From positions 31,049,912 through 31,113,911 of the forward strand of contig OZ026848.1 of the NCBI GenBank assembly GCA_964023205.1: a stretch of 64,000 nt of DNA. Direction: 5' to 3'. A program made the position numbers and the translations under genes. The notes below the pieces were generated by a model. It was not told the origin of the DNA, did no database searches, and worked only from the letters and a program-made list of their open reading frames with translations. The stretch comes from Lutraria lutraria. Lineage: Eukaryota; Mollusca; Bivalvia; Venerida; Mactridae. Positions 25,743-37,437 of this stretch are shown in pieces; positions within the stretch are counted from its first letter, which is position 1; each line of letters starts with the position of its first letter.

Positions 25743-26372
25743 ATGTCCCAAGGTTATAAAACTTTATATCGGTATTTGAGCTCAAATCTCACAATTTGTC
25801 TTGTCAAATTTCTTACTTAAAGTCCCATTAGCTTTTTGCTATAAAAATATATGCAAAAACTAAATTGCTGATATTATGCCAGGATAATTATTACCGACGA
25901 AACAAGCCATTTTTCTTCTAAAAACACTAATTTTGCTGTGAATTTTGCTTTTGTAAACTTGAAATACATAGAGCGCGTGACGTCACTTCATGCCGTGTGC
26001 ATAATATGACTGCGGGGAAACACAGCTGTTCTATAAATAGTATTTATTTCAATGATATTGAAAAAAATACGATAGTGGTTTTGGAAACATTTTTTCTTGC
26101 TATAAAGTACATAAGGGAGGAAAACACACCGGATTCCTCCGTTATAGAACAAACAGAAAATATTACGACCGATAAATTTATCTGATTATGGGCCTTTAAT
26201 CATGATCGGTCAATAATGATATTATTGACACATATATAAGTCTGTTGGTGTACTTGGTCTGAACATGTGTTTAAATACTAATCAGCTCTTTCTTAAAAAC
26301 CATGATACTTTGAGAATGGAATTTTGAGCCTGTAGACTGATCTCAAGTTTTATAACATCGGACCAAGGACTT
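25743..26372 (-). mobile_element. TIR element (family F) split by a TTAA MITE
   Basis: The outer parts (25743-25816 and 26200-26372) match, in reverse, the element at 54512-54752: inverted ends built around AGGTTATAAAACTT and TCAAATCTCA, plus interior ACATGTTCAGA-type sequence. A T1 MITE sits inside at 25821-26195, so this copy was in place before the MITE inserted. Confidence 0.7.
25821..26195 (+). mobile_element. TTAA MITE (family T1), copy within family F
   Basis: Flanked by TTAA at 25817-25820 and 26196-26199. Ends are AGTCCCATTAGC and inverted AGGCCCATAATC. The interior contains a perfect CRE in GCGTGACGTCAC (25978-25985), an E-box CAGCTG and a TATAAATAG. It is close in sequence to the copy at 33737-34119. 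No transposase frame. Confidence 0.93.
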
Positions 26373-26876
26373 GAATCTTACCATAAGAGATGTTTGTGAT
26401 GGGATGCGTTAATACGTTTCCAAGATAGAACATGAAATCTAACCAACCTAAAATTAGTATATCACCAGAAACCTGATGCTGAAACAGTGTAAGTGTTACA
26501 GTCCCACTATATATGGCAGGCATATGTCAATATGTCACCATTAGCTGCCGGTATGTGACAGCTACCTATCCTACAAATAAGTATTCGGAAATCTAACACG
26601 TACTGGTCAATACTTTCATCCTGTGGACGAGAAAGACACGCACAACTTATGACAATGTATATTTTAGATCAGTCATTGTTTCATGAAATAATGGTTCCGC
26701 AACAATGTATTTAATGTGGTTTTATTATTGTGAAGTATAATGTGGTGATACGAATAAAACACTTAAAATCATGCAGATTTCACTTCAGTTTCACTTCAAA
26801 GTAAAACAGCATTTAAAGTAAAGGATAAGTTTATAGTCTGAAATGTATATACATATTCAACCGACGTTCACTAGTT
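26373..26876. other. Non-coding, no gene seen
   Basis: No supportable gene or repeat recognised. Confidence 0.45.
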
Positions 26877-26910
26877 ACCCCCCCCCCCCTCCCCACACAC
26901 ACACACATAC
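26877..26910. repeat. Poly-C / CA simple repeat
   Basis: A C homopolymer of about 13 bases followed by CCCCACACACACACACA. Confidence 0.95.
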
Positions 26911-26959
26911 ATATACACCAGGCAGACCTGCCCCAGGCTTTTTTGTGTCCCATACCGCA

Positions 26960-27247
26960 GAGACTGTCAATGTCGTGTCGCACTGCCCAGCCACACCCGA
27001 CGCGGTACCAGAATAAAGTCGCACTGTCCTGCCACACCCGGCGCGGTACCAGAATAAAGTCGTTTCGTCCAGCCACACCCGACGCTTTACTAGAATAAAG
27101 CCATACCCGACGCGGTACCCGAATAAAGTCGCACTGGCCAGCCACACCCGCGCGGTACCAGAATAAAGTCGTACTGTCCAGTCACGCCCGACGCGGTACC
27201 AGAATAAAGTCGTACTGTCCAGTCACGCCCGACGCGGTACCAGAATA
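26960..27247. repeat. 41-bp GC-rich tandem array
   Basis: CGCGGTACC recurs at 27001, 27042, (27083, mutated), 27111, 27151, 27192 and 27233. Spacing is 41 bp except for one 13-bp and one 1-bp deletion. Each unit also has AGAATAAAGTCG(C/T)ACTG and CCAGCCACACCCGACG. It is notably GC-richer than its surroundings. Overlapping minus-strand frames are products of the repeat. Confidence 0.93.
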
Positions 27248-27429
27248 AACGCCTAGAATGCTTATCCACAGTCCTCCGAGACTGAATAACGCCCATATCG
27301 TTATCTACTAATCAGCTATGTAAACTTTTATGCAATCACGGCTTCTTAAATTGCTATGCATTCTTGCCATTGTGACAAATACATTTTTTCTGTTTGGTAC
27401 ATATCATATGGATAAAACGTTTTAATAGT
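27248..27429. other. Non-coding spacer
   Basis: Nothing recognised. Confidence 0.45.
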
Positions 27430-27625
27430 GGACTCCGTGGACAAGTAGTTTTGGTCTCTGACTAGTGATCGCTAGCCAACCACCGCTGTAACTTCCAATC
27501 TTAAACGGTACCAAATAAATTCCACGTGTGCAGAAGCTGTCTAGCTAGCTAAAGGAAGGTCAATGTCTCTACCCAGATTGAGTCTGAGGTCTCTACCGAC
27601 CGTCAAGAGCCGCCAAAAGACACTG
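27430..27625 (+). mobile_element. tRNA-derived SINE (family B), plus copy
   Basis: Shares GGTCTCTGACTA, CCACCGCTGTAACTTCCAA and CCACGTGTGCAGAAGCTGT blocks with the copies at 16195-16376 (inverted) and 56035-56260. Confidence 0.65.
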
Positions 27626-28163
27626 ACTGATAGCGCGATTTTTGTTCGCTTTAAATAGTTCTGTTATCATATGCTATGATCATGCAAAATTAAAAAAAAA
27701 ACACTGGAAACAGTAGCAAAGGTCTTCAATATGGGTTCTACAGACACTGAAGTTTTCTTCGGAAGATGTTGTCGTGAACATCTTCCATGGTCCAAATGGA
27801 CTATGTTTGGTAGGATGATTATGTTTGTGATAACCATGCGTCATGTTTTGCATTTGTTATCAATCTGCATTAGAAATTCAAAATAAGTGATGTTTAAAGA
27901 TATTTTGAGAACAAGAATGTGTCAAGTCTCCTGCCATTTTAATTCTCCATGTGTAAAATTTATGCGAGAACCACAATTACCTTAAAAGGTTGTCCAGACT
28001 GAAAATTTTAAAATTTTCGGATTTAACGCCTGATTCAGACAATAGTTCAATTATTTACAGGCTAGAAGATAAACAAACAAGATTAATGGAACGTGTTCCA
28101 CAAGTTCAAAATTACTGCATGTGAATAATCAGGATTAGGAGCGAATGGGTTTTGAATTCATCT
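27626..28163. other. Non-coding, no gene seen
   Basis: No supportable gene or repeat recognised. Confidence 0.45.
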
Positions 28164-28345
28164 ATTTATCTCTTGTTTAACGGCCCAATTGACAGCTATA
28201 GTGACGTCAGAGCCGTCACACGGAGAAGGGGATAAAATACATGCACAGGAGAAAAATTTATATGCATACTCTTTTGAAATAGTCTTTCGTAGTTCTTAAT
28301 TGTGCCCAGTGTAGAACACTGATACACGCATCGCCCCTTTTCTGT
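28164..28345 (+). repeat. Dispersed repeat (family E), copy 1
   Basis: The block order (GTTTAACGGCC, GACAGCTAT, GGAGAAGGGG, ACTCTTTTGAAATAGT, GTGTAGAACACTGATAC) is shared with 36789-36975 and more loosely with 37438-37605. It may be the body of a SINE; no promoter head is clear. Confidence 0.55.
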
Positions 28346-29548
28346 ACTTGGTTCTGAAGTAGGGGACACAGAAAAGGGGGTTTTAAAGCATTGTCTGGCG
28401 AGCCCGCGGACCGGAGACCGATTGCGTCACAAAATTGAGCTAATTAAACACGTGTTTTAAATATTACAAGGATTGGTAAATTACTTTAGTAATCGTTTAT
28501 ATGGTCATTTTAATACAAATTTACAACATCTCTTTCGTAAAAACCCGATCGTGTTGTATGTAAATTAAAATCTGTTTCTTTTCACTGAGTCGCAATGATT
28601 CACATCAATAGTGATTTATGCCTCATTTATACTGTGTTGATTGCCGTGCACGTAGCTGTGTACAGACACATTTCAAGACCGCACGATATCATTATTTTCA
28701 TTCTGATCGACACTTGCAATGCATTTCAATTTGCTTTAAAATATAAAAAAAACTCTACGGATTCTCAATAGATTAGACCTTGTAATGAAATTCCATGCTT
28801 GCATCTTCACACTTGATCTGTTCTGATTATAAATTATTTAATTAGCGGGTTGACACTCTATATACGCTCGCAGGATTTCCAGCACAGATTGTAGACACTT
28901 GTTTTGGATCAATGATACAGCACCATAAATATTTCAAGTTACGAGTACATTACGTTGATTATCCCTGCTGATGCACTGAAGGAAATGTCAGTTTTGAAAG
29001 CATTGTTACACGATCTCGCTTTATGCGATGTCAGCTGGTGTTTAGATCTATATTAATGAAACGTAGAAATATCCTAGCACGTAAACTGTAAATAAACTAT
29101 AATAATGGTTGAAACGAACCAATTTACCTTGAAAAAATAGTTTATGACGCAGAATAATGAACGATTACAAAGTTCCACAATTATTCTAGTGACTTTTAAA
29201 ATGCATATTAAGTGAGTTAGGATGCTAATTGGTACTTTAAGAACAATAAAATCTCATTTTCCTAACTATCTGGATAGAATATCATTATAATATGATCTAT
29301 AAATAAACACACTTTAATTGGGTTAAAGTCTGATCAATCGTATAACATAAATGTCATATCCAACGGTGTAACATGATATTTTTCGGAATTTCCCAATCTA
29401 AAAATAGAATCAGGTAAATTTTCATCCACATGAGTTATTAATCTTTACTTGTGTTATATTCTTTTTATTGTATGATCAATATACATTGCAGTTTATCAAA
29501 TAAAACAGGAATTTTGTCCTCAATGGTGTAATTTAGTCGATGTCATCA
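28346..29548. other. Non-coding, no gene seen
   Basis: About 1.2 kb with no supportable gene. Confidence 0.45.
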
Positions 29549-29679
29549 TATAATAAAACAGTTGTTGACTAGTGAGCCATTAAATAGCATGTGATATTCA
29601 CCACCTCGGTCAATATGCCATTCTGTCGGTGAATATCGCATCATATTCAATGTCTCACTAGTCAATAACTGTATAATAT
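29549..29679. mobile_element. Foldback element with ~52-bp arms
   Basis: Left arm 29549-29602 and right arm 29628-29679 are imperfect inverted repeats. They share CAGTT(G/A)TTGACTAGTGAG and (G)CGATATTCACC-type sequence around a 25-bp centre. This is probably a short palindromic MITE; no clear target duplication. Confidence 0.8.
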
Positions 29680-30360
29680 AGCGATGAACTGATTCGTATT
29701 GTTGACTGTGTCGATATTTGTTGTAGACGAGAACGTATGCTGTTCTTGCCTAAATTTCTGCTTCCCCAGACATCATAAAACGACAGACAAATACTGCAAA
29801 TGTGAATACATACGTCCGGGATTAAAATGTTCTCAAAGATAGGCCGATATATTTCCTCTGCCTAATTGGGTTTTTCATGGACAGCAAACTGTCTTCGGAG
29901 ATGTTAAAGATTAAAATCTCTTTTTCCTTATCGATCAATGCTTCAAATTTAGACAAATGAAAAAATACCATCGTCTGTATGGGAGCAAAACGAAACAAAT
30001 GCTTTTCATAAATGTGTAAACGTGGTTCTAAATTTCGATAAAGAAATTGATTTGTTATCGTTAAACATAGCAAACAAATCATCAGAAATAGCGTCTTCGC
30101 TTTTATTGTAAATTGTTGAAGCATGTAATAGTTTTATTGTTCGGAATGCATGATTTTAGCATCCATAAAGAATGCTAAGAGCATTAAATGTACTTTGATG
30201 GATAGAATAATTTATATCATCCTCGGACCAGCAAGCACATTTGTCGAAATAAGAGAAATTGTTGATCAGAGTTTATAGTATCAAAATCTTATTTGCTCTA
30301 AAACATATTTACACAATGCCATTCTTTAGCCACATCTCGTAGAAATGTTGTCAGACGCTT
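29680..30360. other. Non-coding, no gene seen
   Basis: A 100-codon minus-strand frame at 29822-30124 has an N-terminal hydrophobic stretch but no recognisable family features. I treat it as chance. Confidence 0.4.
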
Positions 30361-30549
30361 TTTCTTATTTTTTTGCAATATCATTGAAAAAATACTTTCT
30401 ATAATTGTTTTATGTACTTTGTGATTAAAAAAAGAAAATTTCAGAATGTTTTTATGGCAAGTAAAAGTCAATTTCACTGATAAGATATATTTCTAGATAA
30501 AATAAGACCTACTTTAATCTTAACATCCAAAATGCTAATGGGGCTTTAA
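30361..30549 (-). mobile_element. Decayed TTAA MITE (family T1), partial
   Basis: The right end GCTAATGGGGCT runs into TTAA (30546-30549) like the inverted T1 copy at 19661-20019. The interior keeps GCAATATCATTGAAAAAATAC-like sequence. The other end is not identifiable. Confidence 0.55.
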
Positions 30550-30992
30550 GGTTGGTGAACTTAACGTGATCTGATAAACTACAGATTTAATATTTTTGCT
30601 AATTCTGTATGACGATGTGACTGTCCCGATAGAACAATTATAGTTCAGGGAGGTTTGGGTAAATAGCTTCTAACCATACTACACTCTCATTACAATCCGA
30701 CATAGTAAGTGTAATATGATGAATCTGGTCTCGTTGTAAACATTTACCATAGACGTCTAATGATACTGAATAGTTGATTTCAAACTTGCAATTGATATTC
30801 ATCAAATTAATAGGTTGCGATATCCTACCAATATTAATTCATTACGGGAGGCCATAAGGTCTAAAACTGAGACAGACACTGACTGAATAGATCAAGTGCT
30901 TTATGTGGAATCGGGTAAAATGATTATTCCTTTTAATACGCTATATTTCTGCAATTATCGTATTTAATTTCGAGATGCATTTTGAAGCATGA

Positions 30993-31240
30993 GTTCCTGG
31001 TCCCGAGGTTATAACTTGAGAACGGTCTCTGAGCTCAAATCTCAATTCCATTCTCCAATGCAATGGTTAAAAGGATATAGAGCTGATGTTTATATACATG
31101 TTCAAATAAATTAAATACTAGTGTATCAATAATATCATTATCATAATTAACTTAGAAACTTTAAAAGAAAAGATATGATCATGAGAATTTAGCTTGGAGT
31201 CCGATCTTCATTTTGAGACATAATTCTTGAGCTGGTACAA
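30993..31240 (+). mobile_element. TIR element (family F), diverged copy
   Basis: The left end CCCGAGGTTATAACTTGAGA and following CTCAAATCTCAATTCCATTC match the left part of 54512-54752. The right end is an eroded inverted version. Confidence 0.65.
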
Positions 31241-31672
31241 TTGGAAAGAAATTTTCATGACATCATTTCACATTTTGTAACCAGTAACTTTTTCATCCTG
31301 TCGTAAGTTCAAGTGGATAGATTGGGATGGCATACATGTATTTAATCATATCTGGATCAAAGAGCTTTACTAGTATTAATCAGCATTATTGTTGTATAGA
31401 TGAGATATTGTCATCAATGTTTCCATAGAACAAAGAACTAACATTTACTAAATATATAACAGTATAGCTTTGATTACTTTTTTTGCTATGTAATCCCAGT
31501 GTCCTATCTAAATACGCAAGTATTTGAACAGTTCGTTCAGTCCCCCAGGGAATGCATCATTATTAGGTGCTGTCTGTGGTTCGTATTTATATCAGGAATG
31601 TATTATTCAGACACATCAGGAGGTAGGGAAGTGATTCCAATTTCTGAAATTTACAGTGAGCTGAAATGTCAA
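31241..31672. other. Non-coding, no gene seen
   Basis: An 89-codon frame (31499-31768) runs into a dispersed repeat on its 3' side and is not supported as a gene. Confidence 0.45.
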
Positions 31673-31822
31673 ACCTGTGAACAAGGGCCACCCTTGGGAA
31701 ATACAAAATGTGACCTTTTTTACCGATGGTCTTTATTCGGTGGTCATTTGGTTCTGAATATCCATTAACGGTGTTTGAACTTTATTCACAGGGTGGCTTT
31801 TTAGTAGGTGATCTCTAACACG
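31673..31822 (+). repeat. Dispersed repeat (family J), copy 1
   Basis: GTGAACAA(G/A)GGCCACCCTT, a GACC/GGCC-TTTATT segment and TTTATTCACAGG recur in the same order at 36130-36275. Confidence 0.6.
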
Positions 31823-32085
31823 CGATTGACTGTACTCGCAGTGGTTCAATTAACGATTCCAATACGTAATTTAATGTAAATAATGTTTTTTATCAGAGAC
31901 AATGTGGTAATATAATACATACTATTGAACTACTCGCATTTGGTTGATTTAGATCACCGGCATGCGCGTGTTGGATAACTCCCTAGTGTAAGAATGTCTC
32001 TTGTATATACATAAACTATGTATTGTGTACATATTACAACTTGGATTATGAGCTTCATAGATAGTTCACCTGACTTCGGTGCACC

Positions 32086-32135
32086 ATCGTCGGATACCCG
32101 CGGTCGCTGCCTCCGCTCCGTGGGTATCCGACGAT
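32086..32135. repeat. GC-rich hairpin
   Basis: Perfect 14-bp arms ATCGTCGGATACCC (32086-32099) and its complement (32122-32135) around a 22-bp GC-rich loop. It stands out in AT-rich DNA and is probably a remnant of a repeat. Confidence 0.85.
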
Positions 32136-32277
32136 GTTGGTGAACTTGAATGTCACAAACTTATGTACGTATATCAAGTAAGAATTAGAGATACATATAC
32201 AATGAAAAGCGTGGGTACGCGCATTTAGTGACGCAGTTTGAACTATTTTTCGCAGTGAATTAAAATACATTAGTGTG

Positions 32278-32455
32278 CAGTGCAACCTCTCTAAAGCAAC
32301 ATCCTTTGGGATGCGCAATTATATTGTTGTTGATAGGTTGTTGCTCTAGAGAGGTTAAATTAATGATTAGATGGTATAATTGGGAAAATCATGCTGTTGT
32401 TGAAGGAACGTTGTTAATCAAGAGATGGTCGCTCTGGAGAGGTCGCACAGTGTAA
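32278..32455. mobile_element. MITE related to the 17725-18196 element
   Basis: Starts CAGTGCAACCTCTCTAAAGC and ends with an inverted GTGCGACCTCTCCAGAGC. The interior has GGTTGTTGCTCTAGAGAGG like the 74-bp units, but only one unit. Confidence 0.7.
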
Positions 32456-32767
32456 TTTCATTGTAAGAAGGAAGCAGATCATTTTTTAAATATAGCCAAG
32501 TGTATAGTTTAACAGATTTTGTGAAACCACTTGTTGCTGGACACAATTTTGGTGAGCAATATCTTGTAGACAATGTCTGAAATATGTGCACCATGCTTGT
32601 TTTATCTGTTAGAAGCAGACCGTAAACAAACATAACTCATTTAAAACAATCTTTATTTCACCAATATCATAGAAACAAATACTGGTAATATCCAGAGAAC
32701 ATTGTTTTATATGATAGAAATATTAGTTTGGCATAGTTCCTTGGTCATCTCTGAATCATAGTTTTAT

Positions 32768-32860
32768 GCCCCGTCTCTGAAAGATGAGGGGCATATAGTC
32801 TTGCCCTTGTCCGTCCGTCTGTCCGAAAATCTTGTGTGACGCATACTTATACAAAATCAT
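32768..32860 (+). repeat. GGGGCATATAG..GTCCGTCCGTC repeat head
   Basis: Small inverted repeat TGCCCC..GGGGCA followed by TATAGTCTTGCCCTTGTC and (CGTC)n. From memory, similar segments are widespread in mollusc genomes, but this was not checked. A possible matching end is GGCGGGGACA near 34275. Confidence 0.45.
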
Positions 32861-33479
32861 TAGGTCCAGAGTTTTGTTTATCAACATATAAAAAGTTGTG
32901 GATAAAGCGTTTAAATCTTTTTAATGAATAGGTTGAATACACCGGAGTTATCTGCCCTTGCATTTGTATTTGGGTGTTACATATACGAAAATCCTATGGC
33001 AAACTTAGAGTACGGGCATCATTTGTCCTATGGACGCATTTCTAGATCTGCTCAAAGACATGCATCGATTCTATATTGTCGTAAGCTAGAGTAGTTGCAA
33101 TGCTGCTTTAATGACCTGTTTTCCTATAAACAACTGTTTACGTGTTCTTGATGTCACTGATCAATCTTCATGAATATTACTAGTCAAGTAATCTCCGTTA
33201 CTCAATCATACAGACAATGTCGGTTATATCTCCATTCAGGGAATTTCTGATAACGTCTTTATACTTCACATACTAAAATAGCTGCCAAGACATTCTCGAA
33301 TTTCTCTTCCATAGTGTCGTCTGAATTATTATTAATAATATCTTTTTAATGTTGTAATTTGTGATAGCTTGCGTTACAGCCATTTATCAACATTACGTCT
33401 GTTTATGTAAGGCGGGACAGTTCACAGCACTATCATTTCTTGGTAACTGTCTGTATTAATGTATTTACTTGTTACATGC
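32861..33479. other. Non-coding, no gene seen
   Basis: No supportable gene. Confidence 0.45.
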
Positions 33480-34215
33480 CCGCACTTACGTACCACGTTA
33501 GTGACTACCCGTACTATATACCCCAAATATCTGTCCGTAATAATGTACTACTTTGGTACCTGCCGTACTAGCGTACAATCAAGGTGTACGTCCGTATTAA
33601 CGGTTTACCATGCCGTGCTAGCTGCCCGTTTTTAAACGTACTAATTAACCGCTCCTACTAACGTACTAGCACTACCTGTCCGTATTAACGCAGAACCTTG
33701 GTACATGCCTGTACTAACGAACTACACACGTTTTAATGTCCCATTAGCTTTTTGCAATAAAAAATATATATGCAAAAAACAAACAATTTGCTGATATTAT
33801 CCCAGGATAATTATTACCGACGAAACAAGCCCTTTTTCTTCTAAAAACACTAATTTCGCTGTGCATTTTGCTTTTGTAAACTTGAAATATATAGAGCGCG
33901 TGACGTCACGCCATGCCGTGTGCATAATATGACTGCGGGGGAAACACAGCTGTTCTATAAATAGTATTTATTTCAATGATATTTAAAAAAATACGATAGT
34001 GGTTTTGGAAACATTTTTTCTTACTATAAAGTACGCACTGGAGGAAAACACACCGGATTCCTCTGTTATAGAACAAACAGAAACTATTACGACCGATAAA
34101 TTTATATGGTTATGGGACTTTAAAGTATTAACTGCCCGTAGACTATATATCACAATCTCGCTATAACCTGCCGGTACTGACGTGTTTTCTGTCCGTACTA
34201 ATGGATCACCTTGAT
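33480..34215. repeat. Degenerate GTACTAACGTAC array split by a MITE
   Basis: Variants of TGTCCGTACTAACGTACTAC recur at about 25-30 bp over 33480-33730 and resume at 34125-34215. The interruption is exactly the T1 MITE. Confidence 0.6.
33737..34119 (+). mobile_element. TTAA MITE (family T1), copy within array
   Basis: TTAA at 33733-33736 and 34120-34123 flank a 383-bp element. Ends are TGTCCCATTAGC and inverted AGTCCCATAACC. It carries a perfect CRE (33901-33908). Very similar to 25821-26195. Confidence 0.93.
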
Positions 34216-35047
34216 GGTACCTTCTTCATGCAATACTTATTTCCAGACACCATTTTCATAATGTCGCTTTAATGAGGCGGGGACAATGTAATTTGAAAGG
34301 TCCCCAGGTATATTTTCTCGGTGCCTCACCTAAGGAGGGTTGTGTTCACGGTCTAAGTACAGCAGTACTGCCCTCTATCAACTCAGATGACCATAAACTT
34401 TTAAGGGTCTCTGATTAAGTGATATCAGGGTATTATACCAAACTTGACTGGTTTATAAATTCATGGTATATCGTATTTGTGTGATCATTTAACATGCATG
34501 GGCATCATAGCTTGCCACATGTGAATACTAGTAGCACGAAATATTGTCAAAATTTCTCAAATTCGACCAAATGCTGAATTCGATAGCTTTCATAACGAGT
34601 TTTTTAATTGAAGATTGGAGAATTTCTACATGCGGAATATTTAAGTTAGTCAGGCTACAAGACTTCCTTCCGACCCTGGTAATTTTCTAATTCTGCATGC
34701 AGACATGATAATGAAAGTACTTTATACGCATTTTATAGATAAATATACACCGACATATTATAGTGCATTTACACATTAAGCACAATGTATATCACTCGTG
34801 CACACGCTAGATATGTCCTGGAGAATCTTTGTTAATAAACTTTTGTTTGAAATTAATGCTCATTTTATATGAATGAACTCTTAATATCACTGCGGGTAAA
34901 ACGACATATAAACTTTTATTTGAGTATAAGATGATATCGTGATTTAGGACGAATTAACTGGATAAGAAAATGCTCGGGTCTTGGGGAAAAGGCACCAGAC
35001 GATCTTAGGCAGCATGCCCTGGCAATAGATTTTATAAATGTTTTGTT
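34216..35047. other. Non-coding, no gene seen
   Basis: No supportable gene. Confidence 0.45.
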
Positions 35048-35782
35048 TATTATACTGTAACCCCTATTGAAAGGGCCAGTCTAGTTCGCTTGTAAGACAC
35101 CTATCTTTTGTGCTTCCCTATTTGCCTGGCGCCTGGCAGAGATGGGCCTTCGGTTACCATTATTTAACTAGCTGGCGGCTCACCAACCGACGGCATCAGA
35201 TCGCTCCGAAGGTGGATGTCCTGACTGCTGTACCACAATCTGATTAAAATCATATCCTCAAACCCGCTACGCTATAAGGATCTGAAGACGACCTATAGAA
35301 GGTCACCTCAGGTGACCTTTTCCACTAGCCAATCAGCGCCTTACTTTCATAATTCTGAAAGTGATCTGATTCTATTTTTAACCGCAGTAAAAAGCAATAT
35401 TTGACTTGTAGTTATCACGAACACCTATTCTTACGCAACTAAATGTAATGATAGCGCCCATGTGACATGCGTGTTTATTAAATTGTCTATACTACTACGG
35501 CCGAAATCGATCAGGATTACTAAAAAAATCAAAAAGTGGTTGCAGACAAATATGTTATACGTAATTTAACGTTTAAATAACATCGTCAGGTAAAAAGTTC
35601 ATTCGGCCAAAGTACCAATGAAACGAGTTATACGATTGGCTGAATTATAAATAGATATAAATAATGATCATGGAAATTCCGACTTTTGAAAATAGAAACT
35701 GGTATAGGCCGTCATCAGATCTTGCCGTAAGGAAGATCGAATACTTTAGTCAGATTGGCTGTACCACGGCTGCGATTGTAAT
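35048..35782 (-). mobile_element. tRNA-derived SINE (family D), split by a TIR element
   Basis: Read on the minus strand, it has the same block order as 41030-41290: head GCCGTGGTACAGCAG, then GGTTGGTGAGCCG, CTAGTTAAATAATG, AAAAGATAGGTGTCTTA and GGCCCTTTCAATAGGGG, with a short AT-rich tail. The head is interrupted at 35236-35757 by the MULE-like element, so the SINE is older. Confidence 0.8.
35236..35757 (+). mobile_element. 522-bp TIR element (MULE-like), copy 2
   Basis: Same ends and interior as copy 1 (22096-22625) with few differences. These include loss of about 10 bp (TGTTTACTAA side) in the 29-codon frame region and an inserted A that frameshifts that small frame. The flanks repeat GCTGTACCA (35227-35235 and 35758-35766); allowing one lost C, the duplication would be 10 bp as in copy 1. 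It lies inside a family D SINE. Confidence 0.9.
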
Positions 35783-36129
35783 GTATACATTGTATCTACA
35801 TTGTATTTGTGTGTAGTGGTACCCCGCGAACACAATTGTTCCCTAAAACTGTTTTTCAAACACTCAAAAACTCGGAAATGATATGATATATACATAGGGA
35901 CCAAAGATAGTGTTTATTTTGTAATTATGTTGAAGATGAATATCATTTTGTTATGATTTTTCAACAAATGCAATAACTGTTACGAAATGTGTTGTAAATT
36001 AAATTAAAGTGTTTTGGGCAATTATCAAAGCATCAACGATAATTGGGCTACCATGACTATCTTTATTCTATCAACATTCTTTATAAACATAAGCAGATAC
36101 TTCAGAAAAGTATAGGATTATGAATATAC
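35783..36129. other. Non-coding spacer
   Basis: No supportable gene. Confidence 0.45.
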
Positions 36130-36275
36130 AGTCAAATTGTGAACAAAGGCCACCCTTCGGAAAAGCAAAAGATGGCCTTTATTGACAGGTGGCCTTGTTT
36201 CGGAGGGTATGAGGGTATTTAAAATGAATGCCTTTATTCACAGGATGTTTTTTCCTCGGAGGTGACTGCTTACAC
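36130..36275 (+). repeat. Dispersed repeat (family J), copy 2
   Basis: Matches 31673-31822 in block order, including GTGAACAAAGGCCACCCTT and CTTTATTCACAGGATG. Confidence 0.6.
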
Positions 36276-36788
36276 AAGTCTGTCTGTGATTCATTGTATC
36301 TGGCATCTATACCGAGCGCAGTTTTTTGCTCCACTGAAAAGATGTAAAGACATCTTGATATCCCTTATATACGGGGGATATAACTTGATTCCTTACGTAG
36401 CATCGACATCACGACACAAACATCTTACCGAGACATGATCTATGGAGAGGAATGGAAATTCGATGTCTTGTCATTTATTTACCTTACAATCAGGAATCGT
36501 ATCATTTCTTAGATAATTTAAAGTCGACTTGGCAGACCCTAGACGTTAAGTCAGCACTAATGTACAGACGGTACCGTTTATCACGGTGACTGATTCTAAG
36601 TCATGTTTTACCATCACGTACTTGGAAATAACAAATCAGTCTCGAAAGAAGTGAAATGAATCGTACTGTCGTTAAATTACTAAATGAATTCATTTTTATT
36701 AACACATTTCATGGGTAAGGGACTAAAACGATAGATAGCGCTGATAACCAGTAATACTTAGGTTAATACGACCGAGAACAAACAAGCC

Positions 36789-36975
36789 AGCTTGCTTATC
36801 TGTTGCTTAACGGCCTATTCGACAGCTATGGTCATTTCAGGGTTGCCCGGAGAAAGACAGAGGGGGAAGGGGAGAAGATACAGGAAAATCAATCATTTAT
36901 ATCTGACTCTTTTCGAATAGTTTGGCCAGGTTCCTTAAAGTGTCCGGTGTAAAGTACAAAAGCACACCAAGCCAA
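36789..36975 (+). repeat. Dispersed repeat (family E), copy 2
   Basis: Shares GCTTAACGGCC, CGACAGCTATGGTCATTTCA, GGGGAGAAGATACAG and GTGTAAAGTACA with the other family members. Confidence 0.6.
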
Positions 36976-37437
36976 ATTGTGCGCAGCGATCCTTGTACCA
37001 AACCCTTTTGCTGACAAAATTAAAAGAGCAAATAGTTGATTTGATTCTCAGACTGCAAAACTAGGATAATACGTCCAGAAGTTTTATTGACAGAAGGGCA
37101 ATAAAATCAAGTCACCATTTATGTAATCTGAGACAGAAGGAATCTTTCAATAAAATCGTACCAGACGCCCGCAAGACAATTACTACATTTGTTCATTGCA
37201 CAGTAACCTCCAAGCCTAGAAAAAAGAGAAAAATAATACAAGTTATCTGAATATGATCTAATTCATTCGATTATGAGTAATACTCGATTTAGTTGAAATT
37301 ATAACAAGTTTACGATTGACTCCACATGTATACCATAACATTACGTACGAAATTCTTATGGTCTGCCTGACGACAATTTTATGAATAGTGTTTTTGTGCC
37401 GTGGCTTTAACGTTTTACATGATGTACTAGTTTCTAA

